Shown piece after piece: positions 13,327 to 25,742 of a stretch of 64,000 nucleotides of DNA (position 1 is the stretch's first letter; every line of letters begins with the position of its first letter). The position numbers and the translations under genes are program-made. Source of the stretch: Siderastrea siderea (taxonomy: Eukaryota > Cnidaria > Anthozoa > Scleractinia > Rhizangiidae); NCBI GenBank assembly GCA_964030785.1, contig OZ034967.1, positions 48,829,533 through 48,893,532 on the forward strand, in the 5' to 3' direction. The notes under the pieces are model-generated. The model searched no databases and was not told where the DNA came from. It was given only the letters and a program-made list of their open reading frames with translations.

Positions 13327-13545
13327 TCACCTTTGACAAAAACTAATCCGGCATTCATAACACTGTGCCCGAAAGTCGACCTCAAAACAGCTCAGCAAGA
13401 AATGGTCAGTGCGAACATGACAGTTTTCCAGTAGAGGCTTATCCAAACGTCTTATCCGTTTAAGCGCGGGATCTTGTATTAGCTCACCGCCTTTCCTGTC
13501 TTTTTCTGAGTAACATTTGCAACCAGGGACGATGCAGCTCACCAT
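13327..13545 (-). pseudogene. Degenerate THAP-like zinc finger fragment
   Basis: The minus-strand frame begins MVSCIVPGCKCYSEK, which matches the start of a THAP domain (two zinc-ligand Cys in C-x4-C). It then has DPALKRI and an ENCHVRTDHF...SCFEVDFRAQ segment matching the distal 'CSxHF' part. In this family I expect Cys-Ser before the zinc-binding His-Phe, but here it reads Arg-Thr. The Trp-containing middle and the AVPTY box are missing. THAP domains bind DNA and occur in P-element-type transposases and in host regulators. The missing ligand and the short middle point to a relic rather than a working finger. The assignment is by eye only. Confidence 0.4.
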
Positions 13546-13569
13546 TATCGTCAAACACGCAAAATTCAA

Positions 13570-16500
13570 GTAGGTTAATGTTAGACGTTAAGTTTTGAAG
13601 CGAAGAGCACAGATAACGAGAGCAAGTACTGTTCCTAACCCTGTGTTCTAGCATATTACGAAACTCTCGCGAAAAGTCTTTGACGTTGTGACGTCACATC
13701 ATACTGCTGACAAAGTAACGCGGCTCGTATTTTTTCCAAGATGGCGTCATTCTATTTACGTTTTTCACCCGTCTTTCAAGTAAAATATATACTTTGCTAC
13801 GAAAGATCGGTAACAAACGATATCAAAAATTGGAGGAAGGTTATGGGCCAAGTTAAACAAATTGTTGAGACTCATTGACTCCATCCTGGCTCAGAAGCGA
13901 AATCATAAATAATACAGTTTAGTTAAGTAGGTGAGCTATTAATGAGGCATGTTAGAACTTTGCTTTCATAAAAATTTCCATGGAACATGCCATCTTTAAC
14001 TATAGATATCCTTTTATGATGCTATAAATTTAACATTTAATGTGGCTATTGTAAAAATTTAAAATAGTCTGGGTATAAGCATTGCAGAGGAAACGTTATA
14101 CGAAAACTGAGCGGTTGAAAGCTATTTCATTTAAACAATGCTCCTACAATGACACATCTGCCCAACAAAGCCATTAACGTATCCTTAGGCTTAAGAGCTT
14201 GCTTTTTGTTTTGTTTTTTTTCGTCGTTTTTTCAACCTTAAAGATGTACAAAGTTATATAATATAATAATAGTCTCTCTTTATTAAGTTTCGAACTAACA
14301 AACGTTCCTTGTTACAAAATTTAAACATGAGGTACTGTACATAAATATGAAAAGAATTTAGAAGGTTTCCGAGAGATGTCTTTAGGCTAACGTCTGGAAC
14401 GTTGGAGCTAATAACTGCCTGTCTTTTAAAATTTCTAGTTAAAACATGAAAACATCACGTAAAAGTGTTTCAAAAGCCTCTTAAACTCGGAATTTATTTT
14501 TCCTCAACAACCCCGCTGAATCCAGTAATCGATGTATGAAACATCCTGTTGCCTTGTTATCAGCGTACAAACCAGATCTTTTCAGGTTTGAGTATGATCG
14601 AGGGTCAAACGTGTCTTTTCTTTTTTTTTATCCATAGGACAAAACTTCAAGAACGTTGCTAAAATACGTGGTACCGTTGCGTAAACACGACGGGAAGCAC
14701 ATGTTTCCTGTAGCGGATATGTGACGTTTATTTTGTTAAGTTATTGAACTGTCAATTATTTTTCACAACTCATCGTTATTCAACAACGCAGAAACACACC
14801 TTTTTTATCCTGTTAGTTGATGCAGATGGTTTGTTCCCTCGTTCGATCGGTAGCCACTGCAAGACTATTGTTATTAAGGTACATAAAGGAATACAATCAC
14901 GAATAAAAGAAGGATGGCAAAGTCCCGACAAGGTTTTTTTTAAACTTTTCTTTTTGGTCCAGTTCAGTACTAAATTCTAGCCGATATGTACGGTGAGGGC
15001 TGTATAGGCCCTGTGGCAGCACAATTAATTCTAAAGCGAAATTTGTCTTTTCTTCCCCGAACGAAGGTTTCTCGCTATCCTATTTTGGTGGCAAACTAAT
15101 ATCACGTTTCCAAAAATATTACTTTGAAGTTATTTCATGTTTAGTTGTCAAATGTTTAGTTCAGTGAAACAGGTTTTGTTTGAAATGAAAGAGACCTCAA
15201 ACAGTCTGTTCGACTTAAGGTGGAAAAAATGAAATGTTACTTGAAATTTTACTTGTTGGGACTCGAGCCTTATGTCATTATTGTGTTATTATTTCTTAGT
15301 TTTAACATCTAGGTGGCTTAAATATTAGTGAGAAAAGTTACATGCATGATGATGATAAGCCGGGAAAACTTTGGCTTGAGCAGAAGCTTTCTCTGCAGCA
15401 ATTTTTAACAGCCAACTGTTTAACACTCAGCCTTTTATTAATAGGAGACTGCTTTAAAATTCCTTTCGCTTTCGTTGTCTTTAAAAAGAATACCGCAGTT
15501 AACCTTTTTTTCTCCTTTTTATAAAGAAAAAAATGCCAAATTCTCTGCTCTGTTTTAAGATTATGTTTTATCCAACGTCAAAGACAAGCAATTAAATGAA
15601 ACGTAAATAAAAAGATATTTTTGCAGGTTTATTAAAAAGTCCTGATTTTCACCACAAGTGAATATCGGTAAGGGGGGATCGTATTGTCTGAAATAGAACT
15701 ATGTTACAAAGGGCAATTAGCACGGAAAACTTCACTGAAAATTTTTCCAGCATGAGGAGTCGCGAAAGTTAGTTAAATCGTGAAATACAAATCGCTAGAC
15801 TCAATACTGCAATGGTCAATTTTTTTTCCTTGTTAGGAATGCTTCACTGAGTTTCACTATTATGGGAATATAAAGTAACTGACCTTAACTTCCCATAAAA
15901 TTAAAAAAACCCCAATAATTAATGGTATTAAGAGGTTCCTTATAAGAATACATAACACAAAAGTCATAACACACAGGCCCAAGTATATCAGCGTATTATA
16001 TTGTGAAATTAATTGAACTGTATACAAATCATTAGGCAAGATGCCTCGCATAACTGATTCACCGAAAATGTGTTCTGTGAAATATAATGAAATATACTTG
16101 TCAATTTATAATGGTGAAATGAAGTTAATCCTGTGTACCTAAGCTTTAACATAGCCCATACAAAATTTGGAAGAACCACCATCGACAGTAGTTCCAATGG
16201 TGTCACAAAAATGATATCGCACAAAAAGCAAAATAATTTATTGTTTAACTCAGAAAATGCACCATTTCTTCAAAAATAAAAGCCCCTTTTGAATTTTAAA
16301 CACAGAAAATTAGCGGTGTGATTTGAATTGCATTCTTTATGAAGCCAGAGCCATTTGCTATACTTAAAGTTGATCAAAATTACTTTAGAAAATAAGCCAT
16401 TTGCATTTAACTTGATCCTTTGATCATGGGTTAAAACCACTAAAGTGTGCAAGTAGGGAAAACAATGTTTCCAGCAATGAAGATGATTTATCACATTACA

Positions 16501-19500
16501 TTGACACAAAAAATACAGTCTCTTAAAATATGGTATATGTTGTTGTTGTTTGCACTTGCTGCTCTAAAAGCTGCACTTGTAGTGCCAGCTTGGTTTTTTT
16601 TAAAAATAAATTTGATAACAACAACAAGCCTTATTACCAAATAGAAAAAGAAAAAAAGTTAAACTTTACAATATAATATATTAATACAAAAAAGAGGTCA
16701 TGTTTACTCAGGATAACTATAAAGCTAATCGAGCTGAGTAAAACTAAGTAATGGTTAGGTACAGGAGGTAGGTTGGCACTAAAGCTTGGTGAACGCAATT
16801 AATTAGTCAATAAAAAGAGACGAAAAGAAGAAATAAATAAATAAATAAATTAATTAATAAAAATAAATAAATAAATAAATAAAGAAATAAAGAAATAAAT
16901 AAAATAAATAAACAAATACCAGTTGAAAACTCATGAACAGTAGGACTGTAAGATGTTTAGCTTGACTTTCTTTTAAACGTTTTTGCTTTCTGAAGTTTCA
17001 AACAGTCATGCTGTATTTACAGCACGTCGTCACTGTTTACATGCCTCTTTCTTGGCTTGGAGGTTAAGTCTGTGTGACAGACTTCATCGTGGTCATTTGT
17101 TGGAGCTAATTTGCTCTGATCTTGACTATATTCACACTGGTCTTCTGCAAAATATTTTGAAATATTTAAAAGGAATATATTCTGTGCTATTAAGGCTTAA
17201 GACATATCGTTACATCGTAGTGTACAAGCTATAAGAAAACAGTTGTTGGAAGAGTTTAACCAACAAGGGAGAATCAGCTCGTTGAGAACAACAGTCCTCT
17301 TTCTTGTGTTTTTAAAACAGTTTTTTTTTACTTGTTACAACTTTTCAGTACAGCTCAGTTCTAGAATCTCTCGCTAGAAGTTCTCCGCGTTGCTTTTTAT
17401 ATTGGCTGGTGTACGATTGACATGTTGCTGTCAAACGTTCGTCGATTTCTAATGTAGGCTAACGTAATCCCTAATGTGATTGATTAGCGAAGGAATTCGT
17501 AATGTGTTCCTTCCCGATATTTGCTATAGACGAAATACTTTTCGTTTGGAATTTTTGCAAAGTTTTCCGAAACATTCAGCCAAAATAATTGAACGGGGGA
17601 GAATATAAAAATTACAAGGAACATTTCTCTCGATAAAAATTGTACATTTACAGCAAGAAGTACGTGAAATCTTAAGTTGAAGGTTTGCATACAACAACTG
17701 TGAAACAACATTTTGTCCTTTTCGAAGAAGAAAGGCGGTACTGCAAGACCACGCCTTTTTCAATAAATTACTGAGTACACGTCTACAAGTTTTGGAGACG
17801 CAATTAGGAATTCAGTACGTGATCTTTATACAGCAGATATTTACTCTGAATAACACCTTTAGACCAAAAAGAGTTTTCAATTATTATTATTATTTAAATA
17901 AGCTCGGCAAAAGTAATTTAAAGTAGAAATCGGCTGGTATAAATTCGGTGATAAACACGGTGCAGTTTTACCAAAAACGACAAAAAGAAACAAGAAGAAA
18001 ACTATTTCCAGGCTAATACCAGAGAAAGTTGAACTAGAGGTCAAACCAGCAAAAAACAACATGGTTTTAATGTAAATAATCTAGAAAAAACCAATTAGCA
18101 AAAATACCGAGTTTACTTAAAAGTACGTTTCCAAGAGACAACTTAAAACAGAACACGCGCTTACACCAAATCTACACCAGGAGAAAACAGCGTTTGGTCA
18201 GAGTTAAGATCAGTACTAAGTAAATTGCACAATTGGGAGGAAGAACCGTTAAACTTTTTAAATATTTTATCCCCTAATATAGAATATTCACCATCAATAA
18301 GACATACACTGCATGGTTTCCCAACACCAAATAAAACTCCCTTAACCGTTTCAACTCAAAATAAATGCGCTAATAAATATTTTTCATCGCTGACGATTTT
18401 TATCATTTGACAGTTAGCAGAAATCATTTTTTGGTAAATCGAAACACCCTTCACTAAAATGCTTAGATGCTATGTATGAAGGGGCATATGTCAATTAAAT
18501 TCAACAAATTTATTCCTCGCGAAGCGAGGTTTATAAATTTGTCGCGTGGGGATCGCGCGAGGATCGCTAAGGGCGGTCAAATCTCGATCTGCCTATATGT
18601 TTTTCGAAGGTGTCCGCGTAGTTGCCTAGCAACAAAACCGAATCGCGACCGCTGACAGTTGCGCACTCTCGTGTTTCTTCGTTTCTTGCTTGCTTCGCTG
18701 CGTACATTTGCGTGCTGACATGTTTATTCATCATCTGTGAACAAGCTACCGGACGGGTAGAGAACATCGTTTACCGGTAGGACACAAACAGGAGACTGGA
18801 ATATCACAGGCGAGAAATCTTAGAACATAGACAACGTAGTTTAAATTTAGAGTAATAGCACAGCGCTACTACAAAACGAGATTTCCCAACAACGCTAGAA
18901 TCGATACGAGGTCTTCGAAATTATAACTCAGTCACACCGATTGAATATTAATGAGAATGAACTCAGCGGCTTCAAACTCTTCGAGGAAATGTGTACTGAA
19001 ACCGATCAGGAAAGGCGACACCGACTAGAAGTGCTTCGACAAAATGATTTTGTTAGAGGCAACGAGAGACGACAAAAATACTCGATCATCAAAACACTTT
19101 TGCTAGAATACCTTTCCAACGTTGTTGGGTAAAGAGCATAAATCATTGACGATGCGACCCAATGGTGCTCTGGGCAGCGTGAAAACTTGCCTCTATTCTT
19201 AGACACGTACACATTTCTATTAACACAGCATGCCTTAATTTACTTTTTAAATTATCTTGGAAAGAAAATATTTTGAATATCAAGAAACGAAACCCAGTAA
19301 CAAACTTGCCCCTGTCATCTTCCCAGAGTTCCATTGTGTCGCATGGTCCATCGTTTATACTTTTCACCCGACAACGTTTTTTCAAACGGGTGTAATTATT
19401 TTTCCAAGTATGATCAAAATCGCAGATTACACGAGAGAAATTAAATTATTTCACAAAATAGGTTTCAGTTCCCCAAACAGTGGACATTCGTGTATGAACA

Positions 19501-21869
19501 ATAAAAAGAATTTCAATTTTAAGTCTAGGACGATCCCGAAAAGATATTTGAAAGAAATAATTCATATTGGATCAGTAAGAATTTACAAGAGTTTATGTTT
19601 TCAGTTTTGGATATTAATAGTTAAAAAAATAGTATTCAGATGGATCAGAAAGGACAATTTCTGTTCACAATTTGGATAGAAATGCACTTACAAGTATTGC
19701 TCTGCTCCTAGCAATTACCACTTAATGTGTAGCCGGGATAGGTACATACATGTATGTATTTGGTGTGAAACAAAAATTACTGCTTAACATTAATTATTGA
19801 TAACAATTTCATGCTACATACAGTGACCAGCATCACAGCTCTCCTCGCAATGCACAAGCAAGCATCAAGGTCATGGGAATTGAGATTTTGATCACCCTCA
19901 ACATGATTTGCCTCATGATGTGAAACTTTACTCACTTCTGAAGGTTTCACATGCTATAATCTACATTCACCGTTTTCCTCAATTAATTAGCTACTCTTGC
20001 GTTCCATACCAATTGACCCTTAAAGCCCCAATGTAAACCTACAAATTCTCCTGACTGGTCTTTCATACATTTCTTGTAGTACTAGTGCAGAGAACTTCTT
20101 TCTACTGACATTAACACTATTAATGTTTGGTGATCAGTTCCTTAATTCTGATGACCTAATTAAAGCATTGCTATTGTAGAGAGATGCTGGTCACTGGGGC
20201 TTCAAGGGTTAATGTATTATTTTATTGTGTCAATTATCTAATCCAATTTTTATAGTATGTTGGGGGGAATGAATAAACATGCTACCACATCAATATGAAA
20301 CTCTGTACTTTGCTTGCCATTATTCTGTATTAGTCTGATTTCAATTTTTGGGTAAAAACGAATAATTCTTTTAATGCGCCGCATCACTCTTTAGCAGTAG
20401 TAGGCTCCTGCTATCTCAACCATTCAAGGGAAATAATGAATTGTTTCAGCTAGTGACACTTATCAATACCCAGTAAATAGAACAAAAACTGTACAACAGC
20501 ATCGAAAGGAAACGGCCGGGTTAATGGTGGAGATGACATGCGTGCAGTTCCAAGTTGGAATTTGAACTGCATTTCTGATAATAAACAGAAACACACACTA
20601 CATATTGTCTTGGACAACAGGTCTACAACAATACTATACATCCTCTCTAGAGAGCAATTTACCTTATGTCAGAATGAAGAGAGGTGGGGGGGGGGGGGAA
20701 GGGGGTGTGGTGAACTTATTTTCGGATGCAGTCCATACAGCAGTTAGCTCAAATTAAACCCGGAAACTCGTACCCAGCTCCTACGCATTAGATTTTAGGA
20801 TGACAGGGGATTGGATGCAAGTTACATGCATGGAAGCGAATGGGAACCAGAATGTCGATCTTAACTTCCAATTGGGGACCATTGTGGCCACCCAACCACA
20901 CCTCCAGTTAAACCGAAACTCTATCCCCTCCCCAACCCCATCGCTCAATTTTGTGGTGCACCCTTGCCCGGGCCTTTCGAGGTTCTGCGAGTCACGTATT
21001 TCTAGTATAATTAATTCAACAAAATTTAGCTTAAGTCATCCTTGTTTGATCAGGTCTCGTGAGGGATGGATTATGACCACATAAAAATGAATAACCGCCC
21101 AAACTTGAAAACTAGCTATAATGACCCAAAACTTATTAGTACAACAACGGACGACTGGAATTTATTAGAGAAAGGCCGACTGTTGCTTAGAACTGAGGTA
21201 GATCGTACAGATCGAGGTGTAGAGAATCAAGGAGCAAATATAAGGTTGATGGACGTGGAACCTTTCCGTAAAAGGGATGATCAACACAAAGTCAGCAAAT
21301 ATATTTAGATTTCTTTAATTTTGTTTCAGATTTCGTCTTAGGAAACGACAGCCGATGTAATAGCTCCGTGACATTGCACTTTCATAAATTTTGCAAAAAG
21401 ATTTTGACAACTACCGGCTTTTTCGACATCACAAGCGAAACTAACTTCTTGCCATGAAATCTGCAAAATTTTGAAAGCTTATAAAGTAAAACGTCGAAAA
21501 CAAAGATCACTTGAGTGCGCACAAGTCGACTAGAATGTTGACCCGCCATCTCCTTACTTTAAAACAATTTCCACAACCTTAAGGTCAAGTTACCTATCTT
21601 TTAACTTGGGTATTAGGATCCGCAGAAACTTTCCCAGTTGAAGAAATGGTAAATAAACGAGTGTTACATTTTTGTAAACATGGCGGCCAGACAACTAGTA
21701 GGAAATCACATGACCGGGGTGTATTTTGCAACAATATAAATTTGCATACTACTTACCAGCTCGTCTCGAAACCTCGCAAGCCGGCAAAAGCGGGTGTATC
21801 TTCAAATATCTCAATCATTTGCTCGCTTGACTGCGAGGGTGGCTTTGGTGGTGGCCCACCACCACTCTT
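13570..21869. other. Long AT-rich non-coding stretch
   Basis: I see no gene that I can support in about 8 kb. The longest frame is a 140-codon one at 19257-19679 that is basic and AT-driven with no motif. A 60-codon charged frame at 18941-19132 is discussed separately. Simple repeats occur at 16831-16918, and a poly-G run at 20684-20699. Parts may be introns or UTR of genes whose exons I cannot recognise. Confidence 0.5.
16831..16918. repeat. (AAAT)n simple repeat
   Basis: An imperfect tract of AAAT/TAAA units with some TTAAT and AAAG variants. A second, purer AAAT tract occurs near 23280. Confidence 0.9.
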
Positions 21870-22188
21870 CTAGCTCTCTTTTTTGAATGAGGAAAATTCC
21901 TGCTGAGCGGTAGAGTGTAGATTTTTCCATTTGTCTTTTACTTCTTGTACAGTGCGGTTTGCTTGACCCACCGCGTTCTCTTTGGTTATTTCCTTCCATA
22001 TACGTTTTTTTATTCTTGTTCGTGACGCTATTAGTCAACTTGGACTGGATGATTTCAAGATTTTTTCGAACACTCTCTGTGATTACAGAAATTTCGTAGA
22101 CCGAAAAATTTGGTTTCCTCTTCCTCTCTGCCTTTGTCTCAACTGCCATCAATTCAGTTTCCGCCATTTTCCTTTCCTTTTCTTCCAC
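21870..22188 (-). pseudogene. Myb/SANT-like DNA-binding domain, one frameshift
   Basis: On the minus strand an ATG at 22188 opens MEEKERKMAETEL, then RKPNFSVYEISVITESV, the first helix of a Myb/SANT-like domain of the type found beside Harbinger-class transposases and in coral orphan genes. The frame then slips. After a run of seven A (7 T at 22005-22011 on plus) the next frame carries WKEITKENAVG, then NRTVQEVKDKWKNL, the expected second and third helices, and stops at 21870. One base fewer in the homopolymer would give one continuous domain of about 105 residues. So this is either a single-base lesion or an assembly error in a homopolymer. No downstream exon or transposase partner is recognisable, so its role is unknown beyond presumed DNA binding. 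Confidence 0.55.
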
Positions 22189-22349
22189 GTTTCTCCGCGC
22201 GCACTAGAACATTTTTTGCGCCAAATATTCGAAAAACTGGTTAAGCTGGTTTGTATTAACCTGCTTTCAGGAACGTTCTTTTATTCCTAGATTAGTTATC
22301 CTAAAGATAAGAAATTTAATCGTCGTCGTAATCCGATCCCGCTAGACTT

Positions 22350-22465
22350 GTCCCGCTTAGGAGGGTAACCCTACCTCGACCTTTTACATGGCTTAAATAA
22401 AAAAACGTTGTCCCTTCTAGAAGGGTAACCCTAGCAAGCAGATAGGGTAACCCTCCTTCTAGGGA
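22350..22465. repeat. Three copies of an AGGGTAACCCT palindrome
   Basis: GAGGGTAACCCT, AAGGGTAACCCT and TAGGGTAACCCT occur within about 100 bp, the outer ones near TTCTAG/CTAGGG blocks in opposite orientation. The arrangement suggests the body of a small fold-back transposon. The exact ends are unclear. Confidence 0.55.
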
Positions 22466-23272
22466 CTTTTCCTGTAAACACTAAAATGCAAATCGTCACA
22501 CTGGAAACAGCTTAACGTTGCTGCCTTCCAAATCGAATGGTATGGAAGTCGAGAGGATTTCGATTTACGCTGAGATAATTTGACAGGTTCGTGCGTAATT
22601 TTCAAACGAAGTCGTTTCGCTGCTTTGTTTAAAGGTAATAGGTCATTCGGAATGTTGAAGACCGCAAATAATATCACTGCATGAACCCTTTAATTAGTGA
22701 GTCCTGCAAAGACTGATAAAATTCCAAATCCATATGAAATTCATATTAATGGCCTACTCAACAGTATTTCTTTAGAAGGTGGAAATCCCTGTAAAATTTT
22801 ACAAATAATATTAGTTGGATGACGAACCAGTTTCGTGATTTTGACTCTATCATGTTAAAATATGGTTGGGCATTAATTTGTATTGTTAAAATGAGATCCA
22901 TTTCCGTCTGCGTTATACATGTTTCGTCATATACATTGGAGCCAAGATCTGCTATTTTTGAATTGATTGATTACCGAGTAAACAAACAGCAAGCCCGATT
23001 ACTATATAAAGGTTAGGAAGCTCGAGAGCGAACTGGTGTAGAAAAAAAGTGTCAGAATTCAGGGAGAGTAACTTTGGCACGAGCAACGTAAATTTTTTGT
23101 TGATGATACCGTTGTCATAAAAAGAAGAAATCAAAAGAAGCTACAAGAAGTGCAGTTAACTCAGTTGACTCCCAATGGTCTCTGTGCTTGAACAATGTCG
23201 AAAACAGGAAAGTAACTGCGCGGTAGCTTTCTTTTGAATGGTCACACCAAAAAAAGTTCGTCCAAGATGGAC

Positions 23273-23311
23273 ACAAAAAAAAAAAATAAATAAATAAATA
23301 AATAAATAAAC
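23273..23311. repeat. A-run plus (AAAT)n microsatellite
   Basis: A run of A followed by seven or so AAAT units. It could be the poly-A-type tail of a retroposed element, but no body is recognisable. Confidence 0.85.
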
Positions 23312-24157
23312 GTTACAATTCCAATTTTTCCATTTCTCAGATACACTACGTAGTCAAAGTAACTAAATTTAAAGAAGAATATAATCTGTTTGTCTTACCT
23401 TGTCCTTTTGGAGTAGTAGTAATTAGATTTCTAATTTAGTTTAAAGCCCCTGGGAAGTATTGTTCTTATCATACGTTAAGGTTTTCGGTAAAAAAAGTAA
23501 ATAACAAACTGTACCAACCCAGTAATTCTTTGCTACTGGTAGGAGGAACTGCTATAGTTGAAACCTTATCTTGTTTCCCATCGACGTGAAAAACATCCTT
23601 TCAACTTTTGGCTCTCGGGAAATAAACATTGCGATTTTTATAAGGACCAGACTTTTTCAAAGGAGATACTATACTAATGAACAAACAAATGTTATAAGCA
23701 GTGGTGGCTAGAAATATTTACTGAAAACTGCAGGCTTATCGTGTTGGATTTTTTTTTTCACCTGTCCTTCTTTTGGATCGGTGCGCTCGATGACCACCTA
23801 TCAAAACGTTGTTCAGCGAAAGAGGTAACGTTTCTGTAATATTAAGTTTTTGTTGCCATCTCGCTGTATATGAAGGGTTCAAGGAGACTGAATGTTAAGA
23901 AAAGATTCTACAAAAAAAGCCAACAGACACTGAAACGAACTCAGAAATTGAATTCAGGCGAAGCGTTTCCTCCATCTCAACACAGCGCTGCCAGCAAAAG
24001 AAAATACTGACCTTTCTTTTGGACTGTAAAAGAAAAATTACGAAGACTTTCGTTATGCCTTGTCGTAGGCAAACAAGGGCTCATAAAAGGTTGACAATCA
24101 TTATGATACCAAGTAAGGCTTGACTTGAGGGGCCTGTTGACTTAATAGGAATGAGAA

Positions 24158-25164
24158 ATGAATGTGACGATCCAGAAGAGTTCTTGTCACGATAGAGACT
24201 CCGTCATACAAATTGTCATGATCGCCTTGGCCATGATCGGATCTATAATAGGAAACAGCATAATTTGCGTCCTGCTCGTCCGGTTTAAGACTCTGCGAAC
24301 AGTGCCCAATATTCTGGTGGCAAACTTAGCTGTGGTTGACATCCTCAACGCGGTCACTAACATGCCACTTCTGATCATGTGGCACATCTGTAAGGTGCCC
24401 TACCTCAAGGGCCATATCACCTCCTGGTTCATCGTAACATGGTACGTGCTGTTTATGTACGTGACAGTTGCCAACCTAACTATTTAAAGAAGTTTGGAAG
24501 ACATTTTATCATACCAGGCTATCTGGCTCCTTTCACAATCATGCTGATTTTGGGAGGGGCTATATGGTTCACCGTACATAAACACAGCAAGCGCATGTCG
24601 CCCTTCACTTCCAGAGCAAAACAAGTAAACAACGACGTGAAGACCGCCAAGACGATCGGCTTGACGTGCGCCGCATTCTCCTGCATGGGTGTTCTCCCAA
24701 TGCTGTTGCACAACATTGCCAGAATTCACGGCTCCTGGCCTCACTTTCTAGCGTTTTTCTTCGTGCACTTAAACAGCATGATGAACCCTATCATCTACTC
24801 TCTTAAAACGCGGAGGTAAGAAATTCTGCGACTAGATTTTAAAGGGAAAGTATCCTTTTTGATATAATCGGGTTTTCTTAACTATGGTTTGTAATTTGCT
24901 GTAAGCTCGGAAGAAAATAAATCGCCAAAATTGATGAAAGCAAGGAATGTGAACTTGAGAGACAAAGTCCCATCGTGAATGGCAGTTTGATTTCGGGATA
25001 TCCTGTCACGAAAGAGAGCCTAGTTAAGATATGAGGCAACCCAAAACCAACTCTTAAGTGATTTTATTAACAAATCGCTCCAATCTAAACATAAATATCT
25101 TTTTTGTTTCTTTTCAAGGTTCCGCACAACGTTCTTGCTATTAATAAAGAAACCTTGCGGCTAG
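24158..25164 (+). pseudogene. Class A GPCR lacking TM4 region, frameshifted
   Basis: This is a rhodopsin-family receptor in two exons. The first frame (24158-24487, ATG start) has an N-terminal NVT sequon, TM1 with GNSIICVLLV, TM2 with LVANLAVVD (the conserved Asp) and TM3 up to ANLTI, then a stop. Coding sense resumes in another frame at about 24484 with TM5 (FIIPGYLAPFTIMLILGG), TM6 (FSCMGVLP in place of the CWxP motif) and TM7 with NPIIY. The DRY region, TM4 and the second extracellular loop are absent, roughly 60 residues. A good donor follows at 24816 (GGAG|GTAAGA), and TTTTCAAG at 25111-25118 is the acceptor. The second exon (25119-25164) adds FRTTFLLLIKKPCG, a helix-8 tail with a possible palmitoylated Cys. 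The intact splice sites around a destroyed core suggest a fairly recent deletion. The ligand is unknown. Confidence 0.7.
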
Positions 25165-25307
25165 TCACAGCCTCAGACAGATGCAAACGCTACAATCAGA
25201 CATTTGACATCCCAAGACGGAAGAGATCTCATCGTTTTAAGTGTTTATTGCATGTACTTGACATTTTAATACTGAATAAGCTTTCCGGTTGGCCATCTGA
25301 TGATAGA

Positions 25308-25742
25308 CCCTGGCCAAACGGATTCACTTAACACTGTTTACAGTGTTGAATTCAACATCATAATGTTGAACTCGTTTGACCATCTGTCGAATTGTAAATG
25401 GCGTTAAACGACTCTGAATGGTGTTTGATTTGCCAATTTGATTGCTAAACTGAACTTTTGATTGAAAATCATTCAACATTTCTTCTGTTGTCAGGTGTGA
25501 ACCCGTGTTCGTTTGGCTACTAAGTGCAACCCTGACGATGCCGAATACACATGCACGTGCAGGAAATACTAATACGTAATTTAGGATCATTCAACTCAGT
25601 GGCCAAACTTGTTAAACAAGTTTAATTCACTGGGAACAGTGTTGAACGATAGTGAATCGAGATGTTCAATCCGTTAGGCTACATCGCTCACCTAAGATGC
25701 ATTCAACAAAGTTGACTGAAATTAAATCCGTTGACAGGGCCA
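25308..25742. mobile_element. Non-autonomous DNA transposon, about 435 bp
   Basis: The left end CCCTGGCCAAACGGATT and the right end AATCCGTTGACAGGGCC are imperfect inverted repeats. The core repeats 'TTGAA/TTCAACA' motifs in both orientations. There is no coding capacity, and I could not settle a target duplication. Confidence 0.6.

Noticed and set aside
19257..19679. 140-codon plus-strand open frame
   Set aside because: It is AT-driven composition (Lys, Ile, Phe) with no motif and no usable splice context. A frame of this length is expected by chance in tens of kilobases.
20684..20720. Poly-G tract as a possible G-quadruplex or transposon end
   Set aside because: It is a simple G run without a matching C-run end or target duplication that I could find, so I did not call an element.
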